The notes under the pieces were generated by a model. The model made no database searches. It saw nothing but the letters and a program-made list of their open reading frames with translations, and was not told where the DNA came from. The translations under genes and the position numbers were made by a program. From the NCBI GenBank assembly GCA_938036785.1, contig CALHWE010000011.1, forward strand, positions 62,001 through 126,000: 64,000 nt of DNA, in the 5' to 3' direction. This stretch comes from an uncultured Candidatus Saccharibacteria bacterium. Its GTDB lineage: Bacteria; Patescibacteriota; Saccharimonadia; Saccharimonadales; Saccharimonadaceae. Shown here piece by piece: positions 1 through 8,526 of the stretch (the stretch's first letter is position 1; each line of letters starts with the position of its first letter).

Positions 1-1040
1 AGGCGGGCCGCCTTACCTCGCTCGTGACTCACCCAGACGCCGCCCTCAACTGGCCAGACCAGCAGCTCTTTGGCCATCAAAAAGAGCGCCTTAGCCTGGT
101 GAGCAGGCAGCTCAGTCGCATGCTGCACCACTGGCGCATCGGGCAGTTGGGCGTTCTCTGCCGCCTGCATCTGCGGCGGCAATTGGCGCAGCAAACTACG
201 AAACTCCAGCCGCTGCAACATCGCCCGCACCGCCGCTGGGTCACAGTTATCCATTGCCATCGCTGCTCGGTCAAGCGTCACTGGTGCATCAGTATATAGC
301 TGGGCTAGCTCGCGGCTCATATAAGCCGAGTCTTTACCCTGCTCCAGCTTACGCCGCAGCGTATCCTTGACCTGCCAGAGGTTGTCGTAGAGGTTGTCGA
401 GCGTGTCGAATTGCTGCAGCAGCTTGACCGCCGTCTTCTCTCCCACGCCTGGCACGCCCGGGATATTATCCGACGCATCGCCCTTGAGGCTCTTAAAGTC
501 GAGGAACTGGCCAATCCGAATACCATAGCGCTGCTCAAAGGCAGCGATGTCGAATTTGTCGATATTAGTCAAGCCTTTTTTGAGGGCATAGAGGTAGGTA
601 TTTTGGTCGAGTATTTGCAAGGCGTCAAGGTCGCTCGTAATGAGATATGTCTCGATATCCCCCTCCTGCTCGGCCTGGGCATCGAGTGTCGCCATAATAT
701 CGTCTGCCTCATAGTCATCAAACTCATACAGTGGCCAGCCAAACGCCTGCAAAAGCTCGTGGAGTAGCGGTATCTGGGCGTAAAAATCTGGCGGAGCCGG
801 CTTGCGACCAGCCTTGTATTGGTCGTAAATAGTAAGACGGCGGCGGATATTCGTCTTGGGCTTATCCCACGCCACGCACACATAGTCTGGCTGGAGGCGC
901 TTGATCAGCTCTAGGCTCAGCGCCGCAAAGCCATACACCCCGCCAGTTGGCGTCCCATCGGCCGTCGAAAGGTTGGGCATGGCATAGTACCCACGGTAGA
1001 ACACACTTTTGCCATCGATAATCACTAGGCGCTTCATCAT
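1..1040 (-). CDS. polA: DNA polymerase I, N-terminal 5'-3' exonuclease part (partial)
   Basis: The start is the tandem ATG at 1038-1040; the gene leaves the window at base 1, so only about 346 N-terminal residues are visible. They form a FEN/5'-3' exonuclease domain: the early LVIIDGKSVFYRGYYAM strand, an acidic metal-binding motif YEFDDYEADDIMATL, and the helix-hairpin-helix GVPGVGEKTAVKLL. After about residue 290 the sequence goes on into what should be the linker or inactive 3'-5' exonuclease region, which favours full PolA over a stand-alone exonuclease. The role would be RNA-primer removal and DNA repair. TATACT (1047-1052, minus) ends six bases before the ATG, so the mRNA is probably leaderless. 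Confidence 0.9.
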   Translation of the reverse strand, partial: MMKRLVIIDGKSVFYRGYYAMPNLSTADGTPTGGVYGFAALSLELIKRLQPDYVCVAWDKPKTNIRRRLTIYDQYKAGRKPAPPDFYAQIPLLHELLQAFGWPLYEFDDYEADDIMATLDAQAEQEGDIETYLITSDLDALQILDQNTYLYALKKGLTNIDKFDIAAFEQRYGIRIGQFLDFKSLKGDASDNIPGVPGVGEKTAVKLLQQFDTLDNLYDNLWQVKDTLRRKLEQGKDSAYMSRELAQLYTDAPVTLDRAAMAMDNCDPAAVRAMLQRLEFRSLLRQLPPQMQAAENAQLPDAPVVQHATELPAHQAKALFLMAKELLVWPVEGGVWVSHERGKAAR

Positions 1041-1046
1041 AGTTCT

Positions 1047-1052
1047 AGTATA
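1047..1052 (-). promoter_or_regulatory. -10 element of polA (leaderless)
   Basis: TATACT preceded by TGC (extended -10) ends six bases before the ATG, so transcription should begin at or next to the start codon. Confidence 0.6.
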
Positions 1053-1117
1053 GCATTGGTGCGGTGCGGAAACATCCTCGCGCGGCACCTACCTCTACCC
1101 CGCTCCCTGCCCTCCAG

Positions 1118-2353
1118 TTATAGCGTAGGTTGAGCGCGCTGGCGTCGGCGACGCCACCACCATACCAGCCAGCCAGCTAGTGCGATAAGCAGCAAGCATA
1201 GGCTTATCAGCAGTGCCGGCACAAAGTTGCTCATCAGCTCAGCCAGTGGACCCTGGGCAGTAAACGTATCCTTTTTCTTCTTTACCGTCATCCGTTTGGT
1301 ACCTGGCTTTTTATCTTTCTTATCGTCCTTTTTTTCTGGTGGAGTAGCCGGTGGTTTTTCGCCAGTAGTCGAAGCACCACTTTGGTATATCTTGACATAG
1401 TCGATAAGGAAGGTCTGGTTAGCAAACTTCTTCGATGAATCGGGCGGGTGCTCCTCACTCTTCCACTCCACATAATCGTTGAGGATAACATACCACGTAT
1501 CGTCAAAGACTTGCTTGAATTGATTCGCATCCATGCCCATTTTTGCTGGTTTTTCTGCTGGAACCCGAGCGGTTGGATGACTCTTCTCATCGCCCGCTCG
1601 ATAGTTATACACCAGCACCGGCTGGTTATCCACGAAGAATCTGACCGTCTCACCATCGTATTCCGTCGCCCAGACATGCCAGTTGTTCGCCAACGTCACT
1701 GGGGATGGTATGAGGTTCTCTCGGCTATGCCCTAACCCCTTTGTCTTCCATATCTGCGATGATGGGCTATGGTAGCAGCGAATATGCGTCGTCGACCATG
1801 TGTAGGTCGGCGTCCATGAATACCACTCTAGCACGTCGAGCTCACCATAGGGGTCATTCGCTTGCTTGTTGTTGCTGCAGTTGGCAAGCGTCACACTATT
1901 GCGCAGCCAAATAGCTGGGCGCGTCCCATTCTCGCCATTCCAATTAATCTTCGCTCGTACCTCGACGCGGAATGGCTTATGCCCATCGAGCACCCGACCC
2001 GACTCCACTCGCCCACTCTGGTAGCGTGTCATCTTGCCAGACGGGCACGGCTCTTGGCTGGCGTTGCTATCGCCCAGTGGCTCAGCCACACTCGACACAC
2101 AGTGACGCCGGGTGGTAATCTGCAAAGCGCCGTTAGTCACCGCAACGTTATTGGCGCTATATGCCAAATGCTCCTTGCCATAATTGTCTTTATTTTGCTG
2201 AAGAACCTTCCAATTCGACAGTGACGTCGTAAACTCCTCGTTATACACCATCTGCCACTGCTGCGCCTGGGCAACCCCACCAAATATCACCGACAGAGCA
2301 CCCGCAACAAGGACACTCACTACTCCATACACCAGCCCACCTCGTCGCTGCAC
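1118..2353 (-). CDS. Membrane-anchored GH16 family glycoside hydrolase
   Basis: A 411-aa secreted enzyme. The chosen GTG start at 2353 has GAGGAG seven bases upstream and gives a clean signal peptide (hydrophobic to about residue 30, AQA); an in-frame TTG further upstream has no such site. The central jelly-roll domain carries the GH16 catalytic motif GELDVLEW, with E171, D173 and E176 as nucleophile, helper and acid/base, in the beta-bulge spacing typical of laminarinase-like enzymes. The C-terminus has a Lys-rich linker, one membrane segment and an Arg-rich cytoplasmic end, so the enzyme should stay on the cell surface. Likely substrates are beta-glucans or related host or biofilm polysaccharides; the exact linkage cannot be read from sequence. 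Confidence 0.88.
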   Translation of the reverse strand: MQRRGGLVYGVVSVLVAGALSVIFGGVAQAQQWQMVYNEEFTTSLSNWKVLQQNKDNYGKEHLAYSANNVAVTNGALQITTRRHCVSSVAEPLGDSNASQEPCPSGKMTRYQSGRVESGRVLDGHKPFRVEVRAKINWNGENGTRPAIWLRNSVTLANCSNNKQANDPYGELDVLEWYSWTPTYTWSTTHIRCYHSPSSQIWKTKGLGHSRENLIPSPVTLANNWHVWATEYDGETVRFFVDNQPVLVYNYRAGDEKSHPTARVPAEKPAKMGMDANQFKQVFDDTWYVILNDYVEWKSEEHPPDSSKKFANQTFLIDYVKIYQSGASTTGEKPPATPPEKKDDKKDKKPGTKRMTVKKKKDTFTAQGPLAELMSNFVPALLISLCLLLIALAGWLVWWWRRRRQRAQPTL

Positions 2354-2745
2354 TATTATTCTCCTCAGTCTGCACACATGTGTGCTTATATACTCATACG
2401 TTATGTATAAGTGTACACGTTTTGTCGGATTTTTCAATTGTTATAGCATGAGCGGTATCTTGCAGTACAAAACGCGGCGTTGCATCGCAAGACGAACCAC
2501 ACCCACACTACCCCACCTCTACCACTCAATATCACCCCTTGCTGCGTGCTAAGAGGGGCGCTACTTTGCTACAAAATATATCGTTTGTGCGAATATGGAG
2601 GCGAGTGTTTTGCAATTCATTTCACAAACGTTACGACGCCAAAGAACACCTATCTACAGAGTATGATTTAACAGTCGCATAAGATACGAAAACCCTATCC
2701 TTACTATTTTGTCGTCTGAATGTGCAGTGGCAGACAGGTATATAT
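2354..2745. other. Intergenic region, 392 bp, no gene seen
   Basis: It lies between the GH16 start and the WhiB-like stop. The short open frames on the plus strand have no ribosome site and no recognisable protein. The part next to the GH16 gene should hold its promoter. No convincing terminator or repeat is visible. Confidence 0.5.
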
Positions 2746-3198
2746 CTATTCTTGATAGACCTTTTTGCCTATATTCTTTAACTGTGTTACTGCACTATTC
2801 GCACCCTGCCACGTACCAGGCTCTATTCCACCCCATATACCTGGCACTGGCTTGCCTTTTCTTGCAAGCAAAGCACGAAGCACTGCACATTCACCAATAG
2901 CCGAGCATGTCTCACACTGCCTTAGTGCTCTGATATATTCGGGCGATCGGGGATCCTCACTAAAATGATCACCCTCTTCCTTACGACATGCGGCATTATC
3001 CATCCAATCCTGCGGTAATGGCATGCCTTTACGCTGCACTGCCCATATCGCGCGCGCTCTTTGTCCACTCGGTACTCCCTTGCTAAATTCACTTCGTGGT
3101 ATCGAGCCCCATAGTTGTTTGCGTAGCACTGGTGATTGCTTTGTCATAGCTTCTGCATTATTCCACACGCCTGTTATTTTGCCAAGCATAAGCAACAT
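2746..3198 (-). CDS. WhiB-like Fe-S regulator (single domain)
   Basis: About 150 aa. The second half is a complete WhiB-type domain: C71 (AACR), then C95-x2-C98, then C104, the four-cysteine [4Fe-4S] ligand pattern, followed by the GIWGG turn (120-124) typical of the family. WhiB proteins bind a nitric-oxide- or oxygen-sensitive cluster and act with the main sigma factor at promoters; the family is known chiefly from Actinobacteria and their phages. The start is uncertain: ATG at 3198 is the first after the stop of the upstream gene (31 bp away); ATG at 3147 is an alternative. It is probably co-transcribed with the tandem WhiB gene upstream and would regulate unknown targets. Confidence 0.8.
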   Translation of the reverse strand: MLLMLGKITGVWNNAEAMTKQSPVLRKQLWGSIPRSEFSKGVPSGQRARAIWAVQRKGMPLPQDWMDNAACRKEEGDHFSEDPRSPEYIRALRQCETCSAIGECAVLRALLARKGKPVPGIWGGIEPGTWQGANSAVTQLKNIGKKVYQE

Positions 3199-3229
3199 GC
3201 AGCCTATCCACGCTCGACCACGTTCCTCC

Positions 3230-3949
3230 TCAGCGTCGCCGAGCCCGCCGCTGCTTGGGTTTGGGCATACCCCACTGCTGGCGGTCGGCTTGGGTTGTGC
3301 CACCACGGACATCACCAGCAGCGATAATACGTTGGTATCCCCGCAGCGCAAAGAGCAAGCATTCAGCCGCCACCGGACACCCAGCACAATCTTCACGCTG
3401 CTCTGGCTCTATCTGCTGCTTCGTCTCAGCATCAATACACAGCGCCAAGCGAGCAAAAGTCTGCGACGCGGGAATATATCCAATATGTCGCCGCTCGGCC
3501 ATACACTGCTCCGCCCAGGCAATCCGTGCCCGAGGCGTATCATTAACGTGGACGGCGTGATGCATAGCGCTCGTGAGTGTGGTGGACTGGCTCGGGAGGT
3601 CCACCGGTGCGGATTCGTCCGTTAGTTGTTCACGCTGCTTCGCCGTGAGGCCAGCACAGATCCCAACCGACACTCCTTCTCTCACTGCATATGCCGCACA
3701 CACATCAATCACCGCACAACCAATGCAGCGCTGCAGCGCCAGTGCCGTGTCTTCTGGTTTGCCACTAAAATATTCTTCACTCGTGGCTGGGCTACAGGCA
3801 GCATCGCGCATCCATTGCGGTGGAAGCGCCACTCCCCTTTGCTGCCGCACCCGCATACGCAGGTAGAAAATTCGCGAGGCAGGATCGCTCGGTGCATAGC
3901 GTCGTGGTTGCTCTGGTCGTGATGGCTGTGCAGCTGGCTGCTCTTCCAT
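3230..3949 (-). CDS. Tandem WhiB-like protein (two Cys4 modules)
   Basis: The protein has 239 aa. Module 1 has C52, C75-x2-C78, C84 and a GICAG turn (97-101) in place of GIWGG. Module 2 has C171, C188-x2-C191, C197 and GDVRGG. Each reproduces the WhiB C...CxxC...C spacing, so the protein could hold two Fe-S clusters. It ends in a basic stretch (KPKQRRARRR), the kind of tail that contacts DNA in WhiB proteins. The ATG at 3949 has TACAAT with extended TGG a short distance upstream, so a very short or absent leader is likely; a longer upstream frame would run into the divergent gene. It is followed by the single-domain WhiB gene. A duplicated WhiB domain is unusual. The function is inferred only. 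Confidence 0.72.
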   Translation of the reverse strand: MEEQPAAQPSRPEQPRRYAPSDPASRIFYLRMRVRQQRGVALPPQWMRDAACSPATSEEYFSGKPEDTALALQRCIGCAVIDVCAAYAVREGVSVGICAGLTAKQREQLTDESAPVDLPSQSTTLTSAMHHAVHVNDTPRARIAWAEQCMAERRHIGYIPASQTFARLALCIDAETKQQIEPEQREDCAGCPVAAECLLFALRGYQRIIAAGDVRGGTTQADRQQWGMPKPKQRRARRR

Positions 3950-4003
3950 ACTATCTTTATTGTACCATTCCTCGCACTGCCAACCATAAGCGTCATTATC
4001 TGC

Positions 4004-4009
4004 TATACT
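4004..4009 (+). promoter_or_regulatory. -10 element of the P-loop kinase gene (leaderless)
   Basis: TATACT, preceded by TGC, ends exactly six bases before the ATG at 4016. Confidence 0.6.
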
Positions 4010-4015
4010 AGAGAT

Positions 4016-4591
4016 ATGAATCATCCATCTCACCCGACAACAATCCTTGCCTTCGTTGGCCTCTCAGGCGCAGGCAAGAGCGAGGCAGTCAACCACGTCG
4101 CACGCCTTGGCATCCCCAAGGTCTACGCTGGTGGCATCCTCTACGACGAAATGCGCCGCCGCGGCATCGCTATCACCCCGCAGTCACAAGCCGAATTTCG
4201 CAAAGCCTGGCGCGAAGAGGCTGGCAAAGACATCATCATCCGCACCGCTGCCGAGCAAATGCAGCGCCTCGCCGCCGCTGGGCAGCGCCACATCCTCTTC
4301 GACGGCCTCTACTCCTGGACGGAGTACAAATACCTCACCCACCACTTCCCGGGTGAGCTCGTTGTCGCTGCCATCGTGGCACCCAAACAGCTCCGTCACC
4401 GCCGCCTTGCTCAGCGGCCCGAGCGGCCCTTTACCGCGCAGGAAGCAATCGCCCGCGACTGGTCGGAAATTGAAGATATTGAGAAGGGCGGCCCCATCGC
4501 CATTGCCGACCACTTCATCTCCAACAGTCACGACCTCGCCGAACTCCACCAGCAAGTCGACGCTCTCTGCCGCGAAATTGGTTGGGTGTAA
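4016..4591 (+). CDS. P-loop nucleotide kinase-like protein
   Basis: The protein has 191 aa and a Walker A loop near the N-terminus (GLSGAGKS, about residues 15-22). The length and layout (a DGLYSWTEY segment where nucleoside/dephospho-CoA kinases bind substrate, an Arg-rich RHRRLAQRPERPF lid) resemble the dephospho-CoA kinase/adenylate-kinase-like and UPF0200 groups. The reaction is probably phosphoryl transfer to a small nucleotide-like substrate; which one cannot be told. It is divergent from the tandem WhiB gene. The 17-bp near-perfect palindrome ATACCCCAGTGGGGTAT follows the stop codon. Confidence 0.7.
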   Translation: MNHPSHPTTILAFVGLSGAGKSEAVNHVARLGIPKVYAGGILYDEMRRRGIAITPQSQAEFRKAWREEAGKDIIIRTAAEQMQRLAAAGQRHILFDGLYSWTEYKYLTHHFPGELVVAAIVAPKQLRHRRLAQRPERPFTAQEAIARDWSEIEDIEKGGPIAIADHFISNSHDLAELHQQVDALCREIGWV

Positions 4592-4592
4592 A

Positions 4593-4610
4593 ATACCCCA
4601 GTGGGGTATG
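4593..4610. repeat. Short palindrome after the kinase gene
   Basis: ATACCCCAGTGGGGTAT is symmetric around one central base. It lacks a T tract, so it is a weak terminator at best, or a protein-binding site just upstream of the strong promoter at 4626. Confidence 0.4.
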
Positions 4611-4625
4611 TAAATCAACGGATAA

Positions 4626-4654
4626 TTGACACATCGCCCTTTCCCTGCTATAAT
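4626..4654 (+). promoter_or_regulatory. Consensus sigma-70 promoter
   Basis: TTGACA (4626-4631), 17-bp spacer, TATAAT (4649-4654): a perfect match to the housekeeping consensus. It drives the Pro/Gln-rich membrane protein gene through a leader of about 60 bases that contains a small hairpin (GTGCAT/ATGCAC). Confidence 0.85.
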
Positions 4655-4720
4655 CCTCCCACAGATCACGTGTGCATAAGGCAAATGCACACTACGATAA
4701 TAGCCTAATACGAGGAGTCT

Positions 4721-5197
4721 ATGAACAACCAGCCAACACCCCAGCAACCTGCTACACCGGCGCCGCAGCCGCAGCCAGCCGTGCAGCCACAACCGGTAGC
4801 CCAACCACAACCGCAGCCGCAGCAGACATACCAATACCAGCAGCCAGCCGCACCAGTACCCCAGCCACAGCCAACATATCAATACCAGCAACCTGCTGCG
4901 CCAGCGCCACAGCCAACACCATATGCCTATCCCGTTCGTTATGATAACCCTGGTGAGACACTGGGTGTTATTGGATGCGTCTTGAGCTTCTTTGGTATCT
5001 CTATCGGTGGTATTCTCCTTGGCATTATTTCGCGCAATAAGTCTAAGGAAGCCGGTATGTCTACAACGTGGGGTAACGTTAGTCTGGGTTGGGGCATCTT
5101 TGGGTCAGTCTGCTGGTGTCTTATCTGGCTTTTCTGGATACTTGTGTTTGTTGGTGTATTGTCCAAGCCATCTTGGTGGTACTATTATTACTACTAA
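4721..5197 (+). CDS. Pro/Gln-rich DUF4190-like membrane protein
   Basis: The protein has 158 aa. Residues 1-70 are a low-complexity Pro/Gln/Ala repeat (blocks of QPQP and QYQQPAAP). Then comes a two-helix membrane domain with a Gly-rich first helix (TLGVIGCVLSFFGISIGGIL), a short basic loop containing SRNKSKEAG, and a second Trp-rich helix. This is the usual look of DUF4190-type small membrane proteins. The start has a GAGGAG site. The strong promoter upstream and a hairpin terminator just after the stop make it a well-expressed single-gene unit. The function is unknown. The P/Q-rich arm presumably faces the cytoplasm. Confidence 0.75.
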   Translation: MNNQPTPQQPATPAPQPQPAVQPQPVAQPQPQPQQTYQYQQPAAPVPQPQPTYQYQQPAAPAPQPTPYAYPVRYDNPGETLGVIGCVLSFFGISIGGILLGIISRNKSKEAGMSTTWGNVSLGWGIFGSVCWCLIWLFWILVFVGVLSKPSWWYYYYY

Positions 5198-5214
5198 GCC
5201 ACTTACTTTGATAT

Positions 5215-5245
5215 AAAAATACCCAGCATACTACTGGGTATTTTT
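5215..5245 (+). terminator. Rho-independent terminator
   Basis: A 12-bp perfect stem (AAAAATACCCAG / CTGGGTATTTTT) with a 7-base loop, ending in five T. Confidence 0.9.
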
Positions 5246-5497
5246 ATGTAAAGTATTTTGGGAGTACCTTCTGCATTTTTAGGGCTTTCGTATTCACCCC
5301 TCTACAATCATGATCTCTATTTCTCGGTAGCGATAGCAGGAGTGGGTATTCGAGAGGTTTGTGCCCTCACAGCAAAGTAAATAGCCATTATTATACAGAA
5401 GCTTCACCAAAAAACCATACAGTAACGACTTTTGCAAGCAATTTATCCAAAAAATCGACATACATACTGTATGCCGATTATTCTCGTGCACTACCCC

Positions 5498-6523
5498 CTA
5501 CTGCTGCAAATACTCATACAACTTCTTGGCGTCCTTATGCTTGCGCAGCTTTGCCAGGGCCTTGGCCTCAATCTGACGAATACGCTCGCGCGTCACGGCA
5601 AACTCCTGCCCAACTTCCTCCAGCGTATGGCTCTTGCCATTCTCCAGGCCGAAGCGCATTTTAATAATCTTCTGCTCGCGATCACTCAAGGTCGAGAGGA
5701 TGTCTTGCACCTGCTCCTTGAGAAGCTGGTTAGAGGCCGACTCTTCAGGGCTGACCGTATCTTCGTCCTCGATAAAGTCCCCAAGCACCGACTCCTCCGA
5801 GTCGTCGCCATCGCGCCCCACACCAGCGTCGAGACTGCTGATGTCTTGCTTAATCTTCATCACATATTCGACCTTATCCGGTTCCATATCGAGCTCTTTG
5901 GCAAGCTCGGTAATGGTTGGCTCACGGTTGAGGTCTTGCGTCAGGCGGCGCTGGGTGCGCAGCAGCTTATTGATCGTCTCCACCATGTGGACAGGAATAC
6001 GAATAGTGCGTGCTTGGTCGGCAATCGCACGGGTAATCGCCTGGCGAATCCACCAAGTGGCATAGGTGCTAAACTTAAAGCCCTTATCTGGGTCAAACTT
6101 CTCTACCGCTCGCAGCAGCCCGGTGTGCCCTTCTTGGATAAGATCGAGAAAATCAAGGCCACGACCACTATACCGCTTAGCAATACTTACCACCAGGCGC
6201 ATATTAGCCTCGGCCATTTTGTCTTTCGCACGCTTATCGCCCTGCTTAATCCGGTAGGCTAGGTCTACCTCTTCATCAGCACTAAGCAGCGGGATCTTAC
6301 CAATCTCACGCAGGTGCAGCCGGACCGAGTCGTCGCTAATATCATCAAAGTATTGGTTGCTGTTAAGAATCTCCTCTGGCGTGTCTTCTTCCTCAAGCGC
6401 CGCGAGGTCAGGTTCCATGTCGTCGACAGCTAGATCCATGATCGGTGGCTGGGCATCGGGCGGCGCTGCCTGAGCTGTGGTTGCTGGTTTTTTTTGCTTG
6501 GTATCCTTATCGTCGGTTGCCAC
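5498..6523 (-). CDS. rpoD: RNA polymerase primary sigma factor
   Basis: The protein has 341 aa, shorter than E. coli RpoD because region 1.1 and the non-conserved insert are reduced to an acidic N-terminus. Region 1.2 ([16 protein letters not shown]), region 2 with [15 protein letters not shown] for -10 recognition and melting, region 3, and region 4 with the helix-turn-helix [20 protein letters not shown] are all present. It directs RNA polymerase to the TATAAT-type promoters seen throughout the window. The start is GTG at 6523 with AAGGAG upstream, and it overlaps the end of dnaG by 17 bp, so the two are translationally coupled. This is the dnaG-rpoD part of the classical macromolecular synthesis operon; rpsU is absent. 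Confidence 0.96.
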   Translation of the reverse strand: MATDDKDTKQKKPATTAQAAPPDAQPPIMDLAVDDMEPDLAALEEEDTPEEILNSNQYFDDISDDSVRLHLREIGKIPLLSADEEVDLAYRIKQGDKRAKDKMAEANMRLVVSIAKRYSGRGLDFLDLIQEGHTGLLRAVEKFDPDKGFKFSTYATWWIRQAITRAIADQARTIRIPVHMVETINKLLRTQRRLTQDLNREPTITELAKELDMEPDKVEYVMKIKQDISSLDAGVGRDGDDSEESVLGDFIEDEDTVSPEESASNQLLKEQVQDILSTLSDREQKIIKMRFGLENGKSHTLEEVGQEFAVTRERIRQIEAKALAKLRKHKDAKKLYEYLQQ

Positions 6524-8255
6524 GCGCTATCTCCTTGATTAATTGGTTCAGTTGCTCGCGCAAAGCGGCGGCGGCAGTCGTATCGCCGCTCTCTTCTGCT
6601 TGGCGCAGGTGGGTGATGAGATCTTGTTTGTGTTGCTGCTTATGTTCGGTTTCGATTTGCCGCAAAAGCCGGGCGGTCTCGTAGTAGCGATCGGTCTCGC
6701 TCCACGCACCATACCGAGCGTCGGCACGTACCCGCACCATTGTAATATACTCGTCAAAGTTTTGCAATGGCGGCGGCGTAGTGGTAAGAGGTTGCCCGTG
6801 GTGCGCCGCATAATACTGAGCCAAGGCCTGGCGCGCCTCCCCCGCAAAGAGCTGCCGGTCAACCCGCCCAAACAATTCCTGGCTCGGCCCATCGAGCATT
6901 GCCAGCGCAAGCACATCGTCTTGTACGAGGTAGCGATTGCGTGGTGCAGCCGCAGCCGCCTTGATAGCCTTGCGGATGGGGGCAGCCGGTGCCGTTTGCT
7001 GCGCCTTGGTCTGAACGGCCTGGACACTCGAGCCCACCACCTGAGCAATCTGCCGCTGGTAGTGCTCACGCTCAACCGGGTCACCCAAACGATTAACAAG
7101 TGCCAGCCCAACCGTCGTAAACTGCCGCTTACCCGCCGCCGTGGTGAGATCAAGCTGCTGCCGATACTGCGCTAGGAGCCAGTCCACCGCTGGCTGAGCC
7201 GCCGCAATCGCTTGCTGCCAGGCCGCTACCCCCTGCTGCTGAATAAGTTCATCAGGGTCTTTTACCCCTGCCGGCAGCGACACCACCTTTAGCTCCACCC
7301 CCGCTTGAGCCGCCAAACCAATCGCTCGCTCTGTGGCAGCCCGCCCAGCGTTATCACCATCAAAACTCAGCCGAATATCGCCCGCCAGCCGCTTGAGCGC
7401 TCGAATATGCTGCTCCGTCATAGCAGTGCCTGCCGTCGCCACCACTGCTGCTTCGCCCGCCTGATGGCTGCTGATCACATCCATATTGCCCTCGACAATC
7501 ACCGCATAGCCCTGGGACCGAATCGCCTGCTTGGCCTGCATCAAGCCAAAAACATGCCGGCCTTTATCATAGAGCAGTGTCTGGGGTGTATTGAGGTATT
7601 TTGGTGCATTGGGCACATCAGCAATCAAGCGCGCTGTAAAACCAATCACCTGCCCACCCGCATCCATCAACGGCACCATCATCCGCCCGCGGAAGAGGTC
7701 GCCATCGTAGCGGTTCACCAGACCCGCCTCACGCAGCTCCGCCAGCGAAAAGCCTTTTTTCTTAAGATACGTTACCAGAGCATGACCATCGCGCGGCGCA
7801 TAGCCAATCTGAAACTGCTGGACAATCACCTTGCTCAGCCGCCGCGTCCGAAACACATACGCCAGTGCATCCTGGCTCCGCACCAAGCAATGCTGATAAA
7901 AATTCACCGCTAGTCGATGCGCCTCAAGCAGCCGCTGCTTGCGCCGCGCCAGGTCGCGGTTACCCTTCTGCTCATACAGCGAGAGGTCTACCCCCGCCTT
8001 GCGCGCGAGTAGCTCCAGCGCCTGGCGAAAGTCCAGCCCCTCTACTTCCATAATGAAGCTAAAGACATCGCCGCCCCGCCCGCTACTAAAGTCATGCCAA
8101 ATATTCTTCTCGGGGCTCACAAAAAAACTCGGCGTCCGCTCGCTGGTAAAGGGGCTCAAACCTTTGTAACTCCGCCCCGCTCGCTTAAGCTGCACATACT
8201 CGCCCACCACATCCTCTATATTTAAGCGTGCCCGCACCTCTTCTTTGGCATCCAT
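6507..8255 (-). CDS. dnaG: DNA primase lacking zinc ligands
   Basis: The protein has 582 aa. The N-terminal domain keeps the primase framework ([11 protein letters not shown] ... [11 protein letters not shown]), but the four zinc ligands of E. coli DnaG (C40, H43, C61, C64) are replaced by S34, T37, D55 and S58 at identical spacing. The RNA-polymerase/Toprim core is intact: [16 protein letters not shown] and LSFDGDNAG. The C-terminal part is Ala/Gln-rich and should bind the replicative helicase. The ATG at 8255 was chosen because TATACT (8262-8267, minus) ends six bases upstream, giving a leaderless message; the frame could be extended by six codons only. rpoD follows in the same operon. Confidence 0.93.
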   Translation of the reverse strand: MDAKEEVRARLNIEDVVGEYVQLKRAGRSYKGLSPFTSERTPSFFVSPEKNIWHDFSSGRGGDVFSFIMEVEGLDFRQALELLARKAGVDLSLYEQKGNRDLARRKQRLLEAHRLAVNFYQHCLVRSQDALAYVFRTRRLSKVIVQQFQIGYAPRDGHALVTYLKKKGFSLAELREAGLVNRYDGDLFRGRMMVPLMDAGGQVIGFTARLIADVPNAPKYLNTPQTLLYDKGRHVFGLMQAKQAIRSQGYAVIVEGNMDVISSHQAGEAAVVATAGTAMTEQHIRALKRLAGDIRLSFDGDNAGRAATERAIGLAAQAGVELKVVSLPAGVKDPDELIQQQGVAAWQQAIAAAQPAVDWLLAQYRQQLDLTTAAGKRQFTTVGLALVNRLGDPVEREHYQRQIAQVVGSSVQAVQTKAQQTAPAAPIRKAIKAAAAAPRNRYLVQDDVLALAMLDGPSQELFGRVDRQLFAGEARQALAQYYAAHHGQPLTTTPPPLQNFDEYITMVRVRADARYGAWSETDRYYETARLLRQIETEHKQQHKQDLITHLRQAEESGDTTAAAALREQLNQLIKEIARGNRR

Positions 8256-8261
8256 AGGTAT

Positions 8262-8267
8262 AGTATA
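8262..8267 (-). promoter_or_regulatory. -10 element of dnaG-rpoD operon (leaderless)
   Basis: TATACT ends six bases before the dnaG ATG. Confidence 0.6.
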
Positions 8268-8399
8268 CCGCATTGAGCATGAGCCAATCGAACCGTGCTT
8301 GTCGCCTATCTGATCATTCTCACCTCCCCCGAAAACTATTCAACCCACACGACCGATCATATACAGCAACAAACCAAAACATAATTAATTTTATATAGT

Positions 8400-8493
8400 A
8401 GATAGGGGTATAGAGTATATAGGATATAGGGGTATATACTATGTATGATTTATCTATCTGACCTCTGTTAAATATTATCCTCTTTACCCCTGT
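8400..8493. repeat. AT-rich repeats in the dnaG / P-Q-rich gene intergenic region
   Basis: Two copies of TAGGGGTATA lie 24 bp apart (8403 and 8427) inside a TATA-rich tract, followed by two copies of the intergenic octamer ACCYCTGT (8461 and 8486). They lie upstream of the promoter of the gene at 8527 and could be operator sites. No gene is seen here. Confidence 0.4.
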
Positions 8494-8526
8494 TAGTGGT
8501 TGTGTTTAAATGGTATTATAGTAACT

